The notes under the pieces were generated by a model. The model was not told where the DNA came from and ran no database searches. It was given only the letters and a program-made list of their open reading frames with translations. Made by a program: the position numbers and the translations under genes. Of a stretch of 64,000 nt of DNA, positions 49,851 through 58,087 are shown in pieces; the first letter of the stretch is position 1, and every line of letters starts with the position of its first letter. The DNA is from Candidatus Woesearchaeota archaeon (GTDB taxonomy: Archaea; Nanobdellota; Nanobdellia; Woesearchaeales; GW2011-AR4). The stretch covers positions 1-64,000 of the forward strand of contig JACPMX010000004.1 of the NCBI GenBank assembly GCA_016185755.1. The letters run 5' to 3'.

Positions 49851-50762
49851 TTATTCCCTGAATTCTATGTCGTCAATTATCCCGTCAGAGTCCAGATCAA
49901 TCCCTTCCACAACATTTGCCTTTATGCCCGGATTGTGCACGTTCCCCGCTGTTACTTTCCTGAAGTCCTTCAAAAACGCGATTATTGCAGCCCTTGTGCC
50001 GCTGAACCTCTTGCCTGCAACGACCAAGATTGACTTGTCTTTGTTGAAGGGGTTCTTTGCCTTGACAATAATTCCGCATTCATCCTGGGGGTAGCTTTCA
50101 TTTGAAACAGTTGATTTTATGTTGCCTTCTTCAAACCTGATCGGCAGCTTTGCATTCACCTTTTCCACCACCTTGTTGACAACAGGGCCTCCAATCAGGA
50201 TAAGGTTTTTTTCAAGCTCCTCGTCCCTCACCTCGGTATCAAGCTTTACGTTGAACTTAGGCACGTAATTAAGGAAAGTGCCCAAAAACAGGGCCAAATC
50301 CATCCCATAATAGCCGTCCCTGCTCCTTGCCTTATCCGAGCCATGGGGATCAGGGCTTCCCACTATGATTAATGCATCAAGCTGCCCGTCCTTGATGAAA
50401 GGCTCGAGAAATTCCGATTCATTTCTTATCTGGGCAATCTTGCTTGTAGACTCAAAATTCCTGAATCTTATCACAAAGGCAGGCTCTTCAAGCGTGTAAA
50501 AATTTGCAGTTGCACCCTGCCTTGTTTCCCGCTTTGCAACTTTGATTGCTCCTGCCTTTTCCAGGTTCCTTATATGGTAGTATATCTTTTGCTCGTGCAC
50601 TTTCAATGCTTTTGCAATATCAATCGGATACATTGCCTCTTTCGCGAGAAGATGGAGTATCCTTATAGCCAAGTCAGAGCTTAGCGAGCCTGCATTCTCT
50701 GCCTTTATCTCCTTTGCCGGCAGCGAGTAAACCTCATTCTTCTGCTTGTCGATAATGAACAT
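49851..50762 (-). CDS. wHTH protein fused to S-layer-like domain
   Basis: An N-terminal winged helix (about 25-95: ILHLLAKEAMYPIDIAKALK, IYYHIRNLEKAGAI) is followed by a domain with LILIGGPVVNKVVEKVN and SILVVAGKRFSGTRAAIIAF, the pattern seen in archaeal S-layer C-terminal domains, and ends with a Ca-binding type DLDSDGIIDDIEF. No signal peptide is visible, so the usual surface role is doubtful. ATG 50762 (MFIIDKQ) preferred over 50774. Confidence 0.75.
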   Translation of the reverse strand: MFIIDKQKNEVYSLPAKEIKAENAGSLSSDLAIRILHLLAKEAMYPIDIAKALKVHEQKIYYHIRNLEKAGAIKVAKRETRQGATANFYTLEEPAFVIRFRNFESTSKIAQIRNESEFLEPFIKDGQLDALIIVGSPDPHGSDKARSRDGYYGMDLALFLGTFLNYVPKFNVKLDTEVRDEELEKNLILIGGPVVNKVVEKVNAKLPIRFEEGNIKSTVSNESYPQDECGIIVKAKNPFNKDKSILVVAGKRFSGTRAAIIAFLKDFRKVTAGNVHNPGIKANVVEGIDLDSDGIIDDIEFRE

Positions 50763-50876
50763 AATGCATGCCAAAGCATAACTACTATAAATATTTTTTT
50801 AATGGTATTATAAATTAAGTGTTTACAAGGAATTTTTTGTGTAAAGTTTAAAAGTAAAGCTGCCTTACACACATAG

Positions 50877-51539
50877 ATGGGTGATGTAAAATTTCTAGAG
50901 AAGGATGATATAGTTCAGATAGAGCCAAGATTAAAGAGCATGCTGCAAACAACCGCGGTTACTTTAGAGAGAGGCTATGTGTTGCAGGAGGGTTCAGAAG
51001 GATTTTATTTTTTAATCGTTCGTGATGCAAAGCATAGGAGATATAAGGTAGACGCCTTTGGCAAAGTGTCTGACCAAAACGGAAGGGTATTCCCTTCGGC
51101 TGTGGAGAAGGCGTATGACTATGAGAGAAGTTTTGCCGGAAAAAAAGAAAGAGAGTTGTTTGACCAACTAGCTGAGGGGTATGCCAACGGTAAAATTGAA
51201 CCTGAGCAATTTTTTCAAAGTGTGAGAACTGTTTCTGTTAGTGAAGAAGAACTAATCGAAGAGGTTAAGAAAAAATATGACAAGATTACAGGATTAGGAG
51301 CTGCAGTTCTAGGCTTTATTGCTGCCGCAGCTTTGTATAAAGTAAGTGAGTATACTTCTGTTGATATGCGAAATTATGCTGATTTTTGGGCTTTTTCTCT
51401 TGGAACGGGTTGGCTGACCGGGTTAATACGCTCAACAATACCTGCAGCTAAGATAGATATTAATGTAATGAGAAAAAGAAAACAGATGGTGGGAGAATTA
51501 ACTGATATAATAAGAGGAGAACGCCCAAAAACAACATAA
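50877..51539 (+). CDS. Orphan protein with two membrane segments
   Basis: 220 aa: an N-terminal soluble part (about 1-130), then hydrophobic segments (GLGAAVLGFIAAAALYKV and DFWAFSLGTGWLTGLIRS) and a basic C-terminus. No recognised family. The upstream AT-rich TATA-like sequence at about 50805 lies in front. Confidence 0.5.
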   Translation: MGDVKFLEKDDIVQIEPRLKSMLQTTAVTLERGYVLQEGSEGFYFLIVRDAKHRRYKVDAFGKVSDQNGRVFPSAVEKAYDYERSFAGKKERELFDQLAEGYANGKIEPEQFFQSVRTVSVSEEELIEEVKKKYDKITGLGAAVLGFIAAAALYKVSEYTSVDMRNYADFWAFSLGTGWLTGLIRSTIPAAKIDINVMRKRKQMVGELTDIIRGERPKTT

Positions 51540-51707
51540 GTATTATAATTTTTTTTATAACACTACTACAATTTTTTTAATAAGATATATAAATAAGCTG
51601 TACTTTCATATGCCATGGAAATCTCATCCAAACTCCAGGTGCGCTCCTTCCTCCTCTTTAGGGGTGCACTTGCTGTTTTTAAATAAAATAACTGGTGATT
51701 GCTTTAA

Positions 51708-53540
51708 ATGTGCGGCATAATCGGGGTTGTTTCAGCCAACAATGTGAGTGAAACGCTGTTTAATGGCTTGTCTAACCTGGAATACAGGGGCTATGATTCT
51801 GTAGGGATGTGCTTCATTAAAAACGGAAAGCTTACGGTCAGAAAAGGTGTTGGCAAGCTTGAGGAAGTCCACAGGAAAGTCAATTTCCTGAAATTAAAAG
51901 GCAGCATAGGCTTGGGGCACTGCAGGTGGAGCACTCACGGGGGGGTGACCGAGAATAATGCGCATCCGCATGTCGACTGCAGGAAAAGGATAGGCGTTGT
52001 CCATAACGGGATTATTGAGAATTATTCTGAATTGAAGGAGATGCTCATTAAAAAGGGGCACAGGTTTTATTCCCAGACAGACACGGAAGTTATAGCCCAT
52101 TTAATCGAAGATAATTTAAAAAACGGCAAGATAGAGGATGCTGTCAGGAATGCGCTGAAAAAAATGGAAGGGAGCTATGCGCTTGGAATTCTTTTTGCAG
52201 GCAGCCCGGGCAAACTGATTGCTGCAAGGAATGAAAGCCCCCTGGTAGTGGGGATAGGGGACAATGAAAATTTCATCGCAAGCGACGTGCCTTCAATACT
52301 GAGCCGCACTAATAAAATCATTTATCTTGAGGACGGGGAGATGGCTGTGCTCACAAAAAACGAGGCAAAAACCTTTGATTTAGACGGAAAAGAAAAAAAG
52401 AAAAAAGTGCATGAAATAAACTGGAATGCAGAAGCTGCCCAAAAGTCTGGTTACAAGCATTTCATGCTGAAGGAGATATATGAGCAGCCAAGGGCGATTG
52501 CAGACACTCTGAACGGAAGGCTGGAAAACAATCATGTTGTTTTTGAGGAGGAATTCGGACTGACAGACGGCTTCCTGAAAAGCATCAAAAGAATCGTGAT
52601 ATTGGCATGCGGAACTTCGTGGCATGCGGGGCTGATTGGGGAATTCATGCTCGAGGAGCTTGCCAAAATTCCGGCTGAAGTGGAATATGCATCCGAATTC
52701 AGGTACAGGCACGCATTGTTGGGCAAGGATACGCTTGTAATCGCAATCACGCAGTCAGGCGAGACAGCTGATACAATGGCTGCATTGAAGGAAGCGAAAA
52801 AATACGGGGTGAAAACCTTGGCTGTATGCAACGTAATTGGCTCTTCAATCACAAGGATTTCTGATGGTGTCATTTACACAAGGGCAGGGCCTGAAATAGG
52901 AGTCGCTTCGACAAAGGCATTCACAACCCAGCTTGCCGTTTTATACCTGTTCACTATCCTGCTTGCAAAATTAAGGAAGACGCTGAATGAAAAGCAAATA
53001 AAGGACATGATAAATGGCATAAGGAAGATTCCGTTGCAGCTCCAGTCCGTGCTTGATGAAGACAATGAAATTCTTAAATGCGCGGAGCTTTATTATAACA
53101 AGCAAAACTCGCTGTATCTTGGCAGGGGGGTTAATTTTCCAATTGCCCTGGAAGGCGCCTTGAAGCTGAAGGAAGTCAGCTATATTCATGCAGAAGGCTA
53201 TCCTGCAGCTGAGATGAAGCACGGGCCGATTGCGTTGATTGACAAGAGCATGCCCGTCATGTTTATTGCGCCGCATGATATCTTCACCTATAAAAAAGTG
53301 CTGGGCAACATAGAGGAAGTTAAGGCAAGAGGCGGCATAATAATTGCGGTTGCGACAGCAGGCGACACGGAGATACCCAAAAAGGCAAAGCACACAATAT
53401 TCATTCCAAAAACATTATATACTTTGAGCTCCATTTTATCTGTCGTTCCTTTGCAGTTGCTGGCTTACCATATTGCTGACAGGCTTGGAAGGGACATAGA
53501 CAAGCCGAGGAATCTTGCAAAAAGCGTTGTGGTGGAATAA
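51708..53540 (+). CDS. glmS: Glucosamine-6-phosphate synthase
   Basis: N-terminal nucleophile Cys in MCGIIGVV, EYRGYDSVG and STHGGVTENNAHPH define the glutaminase domain; two SIS domains and the C-terminal KPRNLAKSVVVE complete it at 610 aa. It makes glucosamine-6-P from fructose-6-P and glutamine, the entry to UDP-GlcNAc for surface glycans. The preceding 168 bp has AT-rich promoter sequence; no glmS ribozyme is evident. Confidence 0.95.
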   Translation: MCGIIGVVSANNVSETLFNGLSNLEYRGYDSVGMCFIKNGKLTVRKGVGKLEEVHRKVNFLKLKGSIGLGHCRWSTHGGVTENNAHPHVDCRKRIGVVHNGIIENYSELKEMLIKKGHRFYSQTDTEVIAHLIEDNLKNGKIEDAVRNALKKMEGSYALGILFAGSPGKLIAARNESPLVVGIGDNENFIASDVPSILSRTNKIIYLEDGEMAVLTKNEAKTFDLDGKEKKKKVHEINWNAEAAQKSGYKHFMLKEIYEQPRAIADTLNGRLENNHVVFEEEFGLTDGFLKSIKRIVILACGTSWHAGLIGEFMLEELAKIPAEVEYASEFRYRHALLGKDTLVIAITQSGETADTMAALKEAKKYGVKTLAVCNVIGSSITRISDGVIYTRAGPEIGVASTKAFTTQLAVLYLFTILLAKLRKTLNEKQIKDMINGIRKIPLQLQSVLDEDNEILKCAELYYNKQNSLYLGRGVNFPIALEGALKLKEVSYIHAEGYPAAEMKHGPIALIDKSMPVMFIAPHDIFTYKKVLGNIEEVKARGGIIIAVATAGDTEIPKKAKHTIFIPKTLYTLSSILSVVPLQLLAYHIADRLGRDIDKPRNLAKSVVVE

Positions 53541-53542
53541 AA

Positions 53543-53998
53543 ATGACAGAACAGTCTCATCCAAAAATATTGCCTCCGCATGTAGCTTTAGGGTCTTTAA
53601 TTGCCGTCATAGCCCTTCATTACTTATTTCCAACTCCGCTGATATCAGAGCCGTTCAATTTACTTGGAATTTTATTTTTTGCAGCTGGCCCGATTATTTT
53701 GTTTTTGTCATTTGGAATGTTCAAGAAAAAAGACACTCCAATACTTCCTGGGCAGAAGCCTTCCGCTCTTGTGATGGAAGGCCCTTATAAATTCACCAGA
53801 AATCCAATGTATCTTGGGGTTACTTTAGCGCTTCTGGGGGCTGCGATTTATCTGGGAGACCTTCTTGCATTTCTATCTCCAATTGTTTTCTTTATGTTTG
53901 TCAGCATAAGGTTCATCCCAAGAGAAGAAAAGCTTATGGAAAAATTGTTTGGCAAGAAATATCTTGATTACAAGAAGAAAGTCAGAAGATGGATTTAA
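53543..53998 (+). CDS. Isoprenylcysteine carboxyl methyltransferase-like (ICMT/PEMT) protein
   Basis: Four membrane helices and the motif GPYKFTRNPMYLGVTL..GAAIYLGD..REEKLMEKLFGKKYLDYKKKVRRW, the signature of the ICMT/phospholipid methyltransferase family. Substrate unclear: lipid or isoprenoid. It begins two bases after the glmS stop, so is cotranscribed. Confidence 0.8.
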   Translation: MTEQSHPKILPPHVALGSLIAVIALHYLFPTPLISEPFNLLGILFFAAGPIILFLSFGMFKKKDTPILPGQKPSALVMEGPYKFTRNPMYLGVTLALLGAAIYLGDLLAFLSPIVFFMFVSIRFIPREEKLMEKLFGKKYLDYKKKVRRWI

Positions 53999-54052
53999 AA
54001 TTAATAAAATAAGCCCTATTCATGTTTGAGGTGGCCCGTTTTAAATATAAAG

Positions 54053-54520
54053 ATGAAAATCCGCAAAGCAACAAGCAAAGATGCAGAAGGCATCGCAAAT
54101 GTCCTTGTCCAAAGCTATAACATCAGGGGCTTAAAAGAAGGCATTCAAGTTTTTAAAAATGAGATTAAAAAAAACCACCAGTATATTGTTGCTGAAGAAC
54201 GCGGAAAAATAATCGGGATCGTAACATGGCTGATGCATGGCCTGCCAAAGCACCAATTAGCTGAATTGGACAGGATTGCCGTGCTGCCGGAATACAGGGG
54301 GAAAGGGGTTTCGGGGCAGCTTTTTAATGAAATGGTTAAGGATGTAAGGAAATTCTACAAAAAGCAAAAATCAAGACTGAGGAAACTTTACCTTTTGACG
54401 CACGCAGATAATGAAAGAGCGCAGAAATTTTATGAAAAGCTTGGGTTCAGGCACGAGACAACGCTAAAGCAGCATTATTATAAGGATAAGGATGAGTATG
54501 TTTACAGCGTGTTTTTTTGA
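54053..54520 (+). CDS. GNAT acetyltransferase
   Basis: The GNAT core is clear: IRKATSKDAEGIANVL, VAEERGKIIGIVTWL, LDRIAVLPEYRGKGVSGQLF (the Q/RxxGxG/A acetyl-CoA loop) and HADNERAQKFYEKLGFRHE. Start ATG 54053 gives MKIRKATSKD, as for most members. Substrate not predictable. Confidence 0.85.
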   Translation: MKIRKATSKDAEGIANVLVQSYNIRGLKEGIQVFKNEIKKNHQYIVAEERGKIIGIVTWLMHGLPKHQLAELDRIAVLPEYRGKGVSGQLFNEMVKDVRKFYKKQKSRLRKLYLLTHADNERAQKFYEKLGFRHETTLKQHYYKDKDEYVYSVFF

Positions 54521-54589
54521 GTGGATAGTACTTACTCCAATTTATGAGCAATAAATTTAAATATAATCTAGGAATACTAATTGCTGAAA

Positions 54590-54889
54590 ATGGCGTCTTT
54601 TGTAACCGGGGAATCTTTATCTGGAAAAAGGAAAGTTGCTGAACTAAGGCAGTCATTTCAAGACGAATTAAATCGAAGAATTTCTGAACTTGGTCTTGAA
54701 GCAACAGTTGAAACTAATGGAAGGGCAGGGCCTGGTTTGTATGCAGTCGTCAGTGAAACTGAGACAAGAGGGCCGCTTCCAGCTCATTTGCGAAAATCAG
54801 TTATTGCTGAGACCAGATTAATAGCTCCAAATAATCAATATGGCGGATTTGATGTTTATATAGTTGCAAGAGCTAGGGATAATGAATAA
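54590..54889 (+). CDS. Small orphan protein
   Basis: A 99-aa protein (ATG 54590; TTG 54581 is alternative) with a helical N-terminal segment (LRQSFQDELNRRISELGLEA) and beta-rich C-terminus. No family recognised. The upstream TTTAAATATAATC at about 54555 resembles a TATA box. Confidence 0.45.
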   Translation: MASFVTGESLSGKRKVAELRQSFQDELNRRISELGLEATVETNGRAGPGLYAVVSETETRGPLPAHLRKSVIAETRLIAPNNQYGGFDVYIVARARDNE

Positions 54890-54909
54890 TTCTTAACAAA
54901 AATACTTAG

Positions 54910-55545
54910 TTAAAACATCCCCAATAAATTAAAAAACTGCTCCTTGCTTTCACACTTGAAATAAGGGTTTGTCTTTTTCTCCCCTCCGATTGTGGAAAAC
55001 GGAATTTCGCCATAGTCATGACCAGGATAGACTTCAATGTTATCATCCAGTTTCTTCAATTTCTGCAGGCTCTCAAATAATTTTGCGGCATCTCCGCCAG
55101 GCAAATCAGTTCTTCCTATGGCATTGACAAAAAGTGTGTCGCCTGTCAGCAGCTTGTTGCCGGCAAGAAGGCATATCCCCCCGGGAGTGTGCCCAGGCGT
55201 ATGGATCACCTTTATTTTCACATTTCCTACTTTTATTTCATCATTATCCTTCAGTTTTATAATCTTGACGCTCGGATTCTTTAATGCTCTTTTTATCTCG
55301 TTGGAATCATCCTCATGAAAATAAGCTGCTGCATTTGCCTTTGATGCCAGCTCATCTGCTTTCTGCACATGGTCGTAGTGGGAATGAGTCAATATTATTT
55401 TTTTGATTTCAAGATTTTCTTTTGCTGCAATTCCAATCAATTTGTCCGTTTCCCATCCTGCATCGACAACAATGGCTTCCCCTTCATCCCCTATTATGTA
55501 GCTGAAGTTCTGCATGGGGCCAAGGTGAATTTGCCTGAAGATCAT
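54910..55545 (-). CDS. MBL-fold metallohydrolase (glyoxalase II-like)
   Basis: Zinc motif THSHYDHV (near 62), TPGHTPGG (near 123), LTGDTLFVN and YPGHDYGE (near 180) provide seven ligands. At 211 aa it lacks the C-terminal helical domain of glyoxalase II. Start ATG 55545 overlaps the trmI stop (4 bp), so is translationally coupled. Substrate unknown. Confidence 0.85.
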   Translation of the reverse strand: MIFRQIHLGPMQNFSYIIGDEGEAIVVDAGWETDKLIGIAAKENLEIKKIILTHSHYDHVQKADELASKANAAAYFHEDDSNEIKRALKNPSVKIIKLKDNDEIKVGNVKIKVIHTPGHTPGGICLLAGNKLLTGDTLFVNAIGRTDLPGGDAAKLFESLQKLKKLDDNIEVYPGHDYGEIPFSTIGGEKKTNPYFKCESKEQFFNLLGMF

Positions 55546-56279
55546 GCTTTCACTTTCCTTGCAAAGCTCAAAAAGCCTGAATGGCCGATGCCTGTGCTTT
55601 TGGGCCTCACTTTTCTTTCCTCCACTTCCCATTCCCTCTCTATAATCTCAACTGTTTTTATGTAGACAAAGCTTTCATTTTTCCTTACTGCATTGGCAAA
55701 ATCAGCAACTTGCGGCACGCTTGGCGAGTATGAGACAAGAAATCCCCCTGGCTTAAGCGCCTTTGAGCAGCTTTCAAGGGCATTCCACGGCTCCGGCAGG
55801 TCAAGAATTGCAACATCCATATCCTTATCATCAATCTTGTCGTATATATTGATGTTTTTTATTGTGATGTTCTTCAGGCCGAGAAATTCTATGTTGGCCT
55901 TCACTATTTCAATGAAATCCTCCCTTATCTCATAGGTTGTCACGTCCCTTGCTATCGACGCCAAAAAACATGCCAAGGCGCCGGAGCCCGAGCCCGCGTC
56001 AAGAATCCTGCTTTCCCTGTTTATTCCGGTTTCTGCAATTATGGCCCCTATATCCTTCAACGGTATTATCTGCGCGTCTCTCTTTATCTTCCTGTACAGG
56101 TCAATAAATAATGGAGTGAAAACAAAGAATTCCCTGCCGGTATTGGATTTTAGCAAATCCCCTTCTTTTGAATTCCTTAAATCCTCTTTCTTCACGAAGC
56201 CGTATTGGGTGTGCATGTCTTCGTCATTTTTGGCATGGAATTTCCTGCCATGCTTCGTCATCAGCACTTTGGTTTTCAT
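55542..56279 (-). CDS. trmI: tRNA (adenine-N1)-methyltransferase TrmI
   Basis: Methylates A57/A58 in the T-loop. N-terminal beta barrel, then SAM motif ILDAGSGSGALACFLAS, YEIREDFIEIVKANIE and the catalytic DVAILDLPEPWNAL (near 153). Length 245 aa is standard. Notable because a tRNA with a T-loop intron is encoded 9 kb away. Confidence 0.9.
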   Translation of the reverse strand: MKTKVLMTKHGRKFHAKNDEDMHTQYGFVKKEDLRNSKEGDLLKSNTGREFFVFTPLFIDLYRKIKRDAQIIPLKDIGAIIAETGINRESRILDAGSGSGALACFLASIARDVTTYEIREDFIEIVKANIEFLGLKNITIKNINIYDKIDDKDMDVAILDLPEPWNALESCSKALKPGGFLVSYSPSVPQVADFANAVRKNESFVYIKTVEIIEREWEVEERKVRPKSTGIGHSGFLSFARKVKA

Positions 56280-56328
56280 AAATAAGCATAGAAAAATCTA
56301 TTCTATAAAAAATTAATCAAAAAAGGCT

Positions 56329-56541
56329 TTATTTTTTGCCTTTCTTGGCCGGCATGGATTCGCAATGCGGGCAGTTTGGCTTTACAAGCTTAAGCACGCC
56401 TTTAAGCACAAGCAATGCTCCAAGCACAACCCATATGTCCCATTTCAGGTAATACTGGTTTGCCAGCAAAATAAGGCCAACCACTATGTACTTTCCTGCG
56501 TGGCACTTTGTGCACATGCCGCAACAACAACCGTCTCCCAT
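56329..56541 (-). CDS. Small Cys-rich membrane protein
   Basis: 70 aa from ATG 56541: MGDGCCCGMCTKCHAGK, membrane helices VVGLILLANQYYLKWDIWVV and VLGALLVLKGVLKLV, then PNCPHCES. Two CxxC pairs suggest metal binding on the same side. GGAGGTG lies just upstream; the GTG at 56550 is part of that site. Similar mini-proteins occur in DPANN genomes. Confidence 0.65.
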   Translation of the reverse strand: MGDGCCCGMCTKCHAGKYIVVGLILLANQYYLKWDIWVVLGALLVLKGVLKLVKPNCPHCESMPAKKGKK

Positions 56542-56550
56542 TGAAAACAC

Positions 56551-56834
56551 CTCCTTTGGTAAAAAATGATTCTGAAATCCGCTCTTTAAAAACTTTGCTA
56601 TTTGCCGTTATGGAAATGAAATAGAAACATTTAAAAATAGTGAATATTAGTTCTAAATTAAAGTTTATATATACTTAAATAAATAATAGATAAGCATAAA
56701 AAAAGATAATTTAATCTTAAAAATCAATTAATAAAACTAAAATTATTAATATATGATAATTAAAAACAATAAATTATTTAAATAAAAAGATTAAATATAT
56801 ATAAAAAACAATTAAATATACACAAAAAATAAAC
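56551..56834. other. Very AT-rich gene-free stretch
   Basis: 284 bp, mostly A/T runs (56640-56830), with several TATA-like motifs (TTTATATATAC, ATATATAAAAAA). I see no gene, tRNA or hairpin. It probably holds the promoter of the HTH gene at 56835 and resembles the boundary of a transferred segment. Confidence 0.5.
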
Positions 56835-57353
56835 ATGATATCCTTATCGGACAATGAATTTAGCGTAATTAGCTTTCTGGTTAGAAATTTCACTGAAAAA
56901 TTAACCATAAGGAGCATTGCCCAAAAGCTTAATTTCAGCCCTGCAGGGGTCTTCAATATCCTGAAAAAGCTCGAGAAGCAAAATATAGTGACAGGGGAGA
57001 AGCTTGGCACGGGCTTGTTTTATTCCATCAATTTTGAAAATAGGATTGCGCAGCATCTTGCCTCGATAGTCCTTGTTTACAATGACGAGAAGATTTCATT
57101 GGACATAAGCCAATTTAGGCAGGCGAAGGCTGCAGTCTTTAGCAATAAAACCTTGCTGCTCATAACAGACAGCATGACTTCTCTTGATGCTTCAATTCCA
57201 AACGTCACGATTATTTCGAAGACAGAGGATGAATTTGTCAGCATGCTGAGAAAAAAAGACGCTGAGGCCTTGCAGGTGCTGAAAAAGGGAATTGTTCTTT
57301 TCGGAGAGGACAATCTTGTGGAGATAATAAAAAAATGCATTACAGGGTTTTAA
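56835..57353 (+). CDS. MarR-like wHTH protein with extra C-terminal domain
   Basis: A winged helix (about 1-65: NEFSVISFLVRNFTEKLTIR, AGVFNILKKLEKQNIVTG) is followed by a beta-alpha domain (about 95-172: KTLLLITDSMTSLDASIPN, VTIISKTEDEFVSML, GIVLFGEDNLVEIIKKCI) similar in layout to the HTH-nucleotidyltransferase regulators but without the GSxxxxD motif. It may regulate the downstream gene. Confidence 0.6.
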   Translation: MISLSDNEFSVISFLVRNFTEKLTIRSIAQKLNFSPAGVFNILKKLEKQNIVTGEKLGTGLFYSINFENRIAQHLASIVLVYNDEKISLDISQFRQAKAAVFSNKTLLLITDSMTSLDASIPNVTIISKTEDEFVSMLRKKDAEALQVLKKGIVLFGEDNLVEIIKKCITGF

Positions 57354-57354
57354 G

Positions 57355-57792
57355 ATGAGAATAGAGATTGACCAAAGCGGAAAAATAGAGCAGACAGATA
57401 TGCATACTGTTGTTGCTTTTAGAAATGACGAGCAATACTCAGTTTTGTTAAAGAAAAAGATAAAGGTAGAAATTTTAACAGATTACAGAAACGAATACAA
57501 AGATATACATTATAGATTATTCGCTATTTTGATTTTTTACTGTATTAGGAATTACTTACACAAAACACAATTAATTGTAATAGACATTGAATATGAAAGA
57601 AGGGACGCTGATATTAAAAAACATCTTATTACGTTTATAAGGAAAGACTATCTTGATTTTGACAAGAATTTGATTATATTTTCTAGAATCGGTAAAGAGT
57701 CAAGGGCTCATAGAATAGCATATCAAACTCTAATTGGAAAATTAGCTCCAAACAAAATCATAACTAAAAACGAGGTAGAGAATTTGTTATGA
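57355..57792 (+). CDS. Orphan partner of the wHTH gene
   Basis: 145 aa, AT-rich codon use, alternating strands and helices (HYRLFAILIFYCIRNYLHK, KTQLIVIDIEYERRDADIKKH). It starts one base after the HTH gene stop. It could be a toxin or effector controlled by the HTH protein. I recognise no family. Confidence 0.4.
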   Translation: MRIEIDQSGKIEQTDMHTVVAFRNDEQYSVLLKKKIKVEILTDYRNEYKDIHYRLFAILIFYCIRNYLHKTQLIVIDIEYERRDADIKKHLITFIRKDYLDFDKNLIIFSRIGKESRAHRIAYQTLIGKLAPNKIITKNEVENLL

Positions 57793-58087
57793 AACAGAAA
57801 AATAATCAGGGGACGTTGCATAGCAACGTAATATGCGCCTACAGCGAGCCTAGCAGATGCTTTCTCACAGTCAGCGTAGCACCCATCATAAAAGTGATTA
57901 GAGGTCTTTATTATAAAAAACTTTCGCTTTTTAAAAAGGTTAACAATACTTTAGAAAAGATGATTCTGGGTGCTCTTGCGAGCAAACCTGCTTCAACCAT
58001 GTTTTTAGCAAAGCTTAGGCACGGATTGGCATGTCACCCTTCATCGGTATTGAATAGGACTAATTACCTTATAAATCTTTCGCTCAA
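57793..58087. other. Structured intergenic stretch before the 1106-aa gene
   Basis: The reading frames here are not convincing as genes. Hairpins include ACGTTGC-ATA-GCAACGT (57813-57829), TGCTC-TTGC-GAGCA (57971-57984) and an 8-bp long-range pairing AGCACCCA/TGGGTGCT (57878-57885, 57967-57974). It may be a 5' leader RNA or an independent small RNA. Confidence 0.35.

Noticed and set aside
51600-51707. glmS ribozyme or riboswitch upstream of glmS
   Set aside because: The 108-bp stretch lacks the conserved ribozyme core; only short AGGTGC/GTGCAC pairings are visible.
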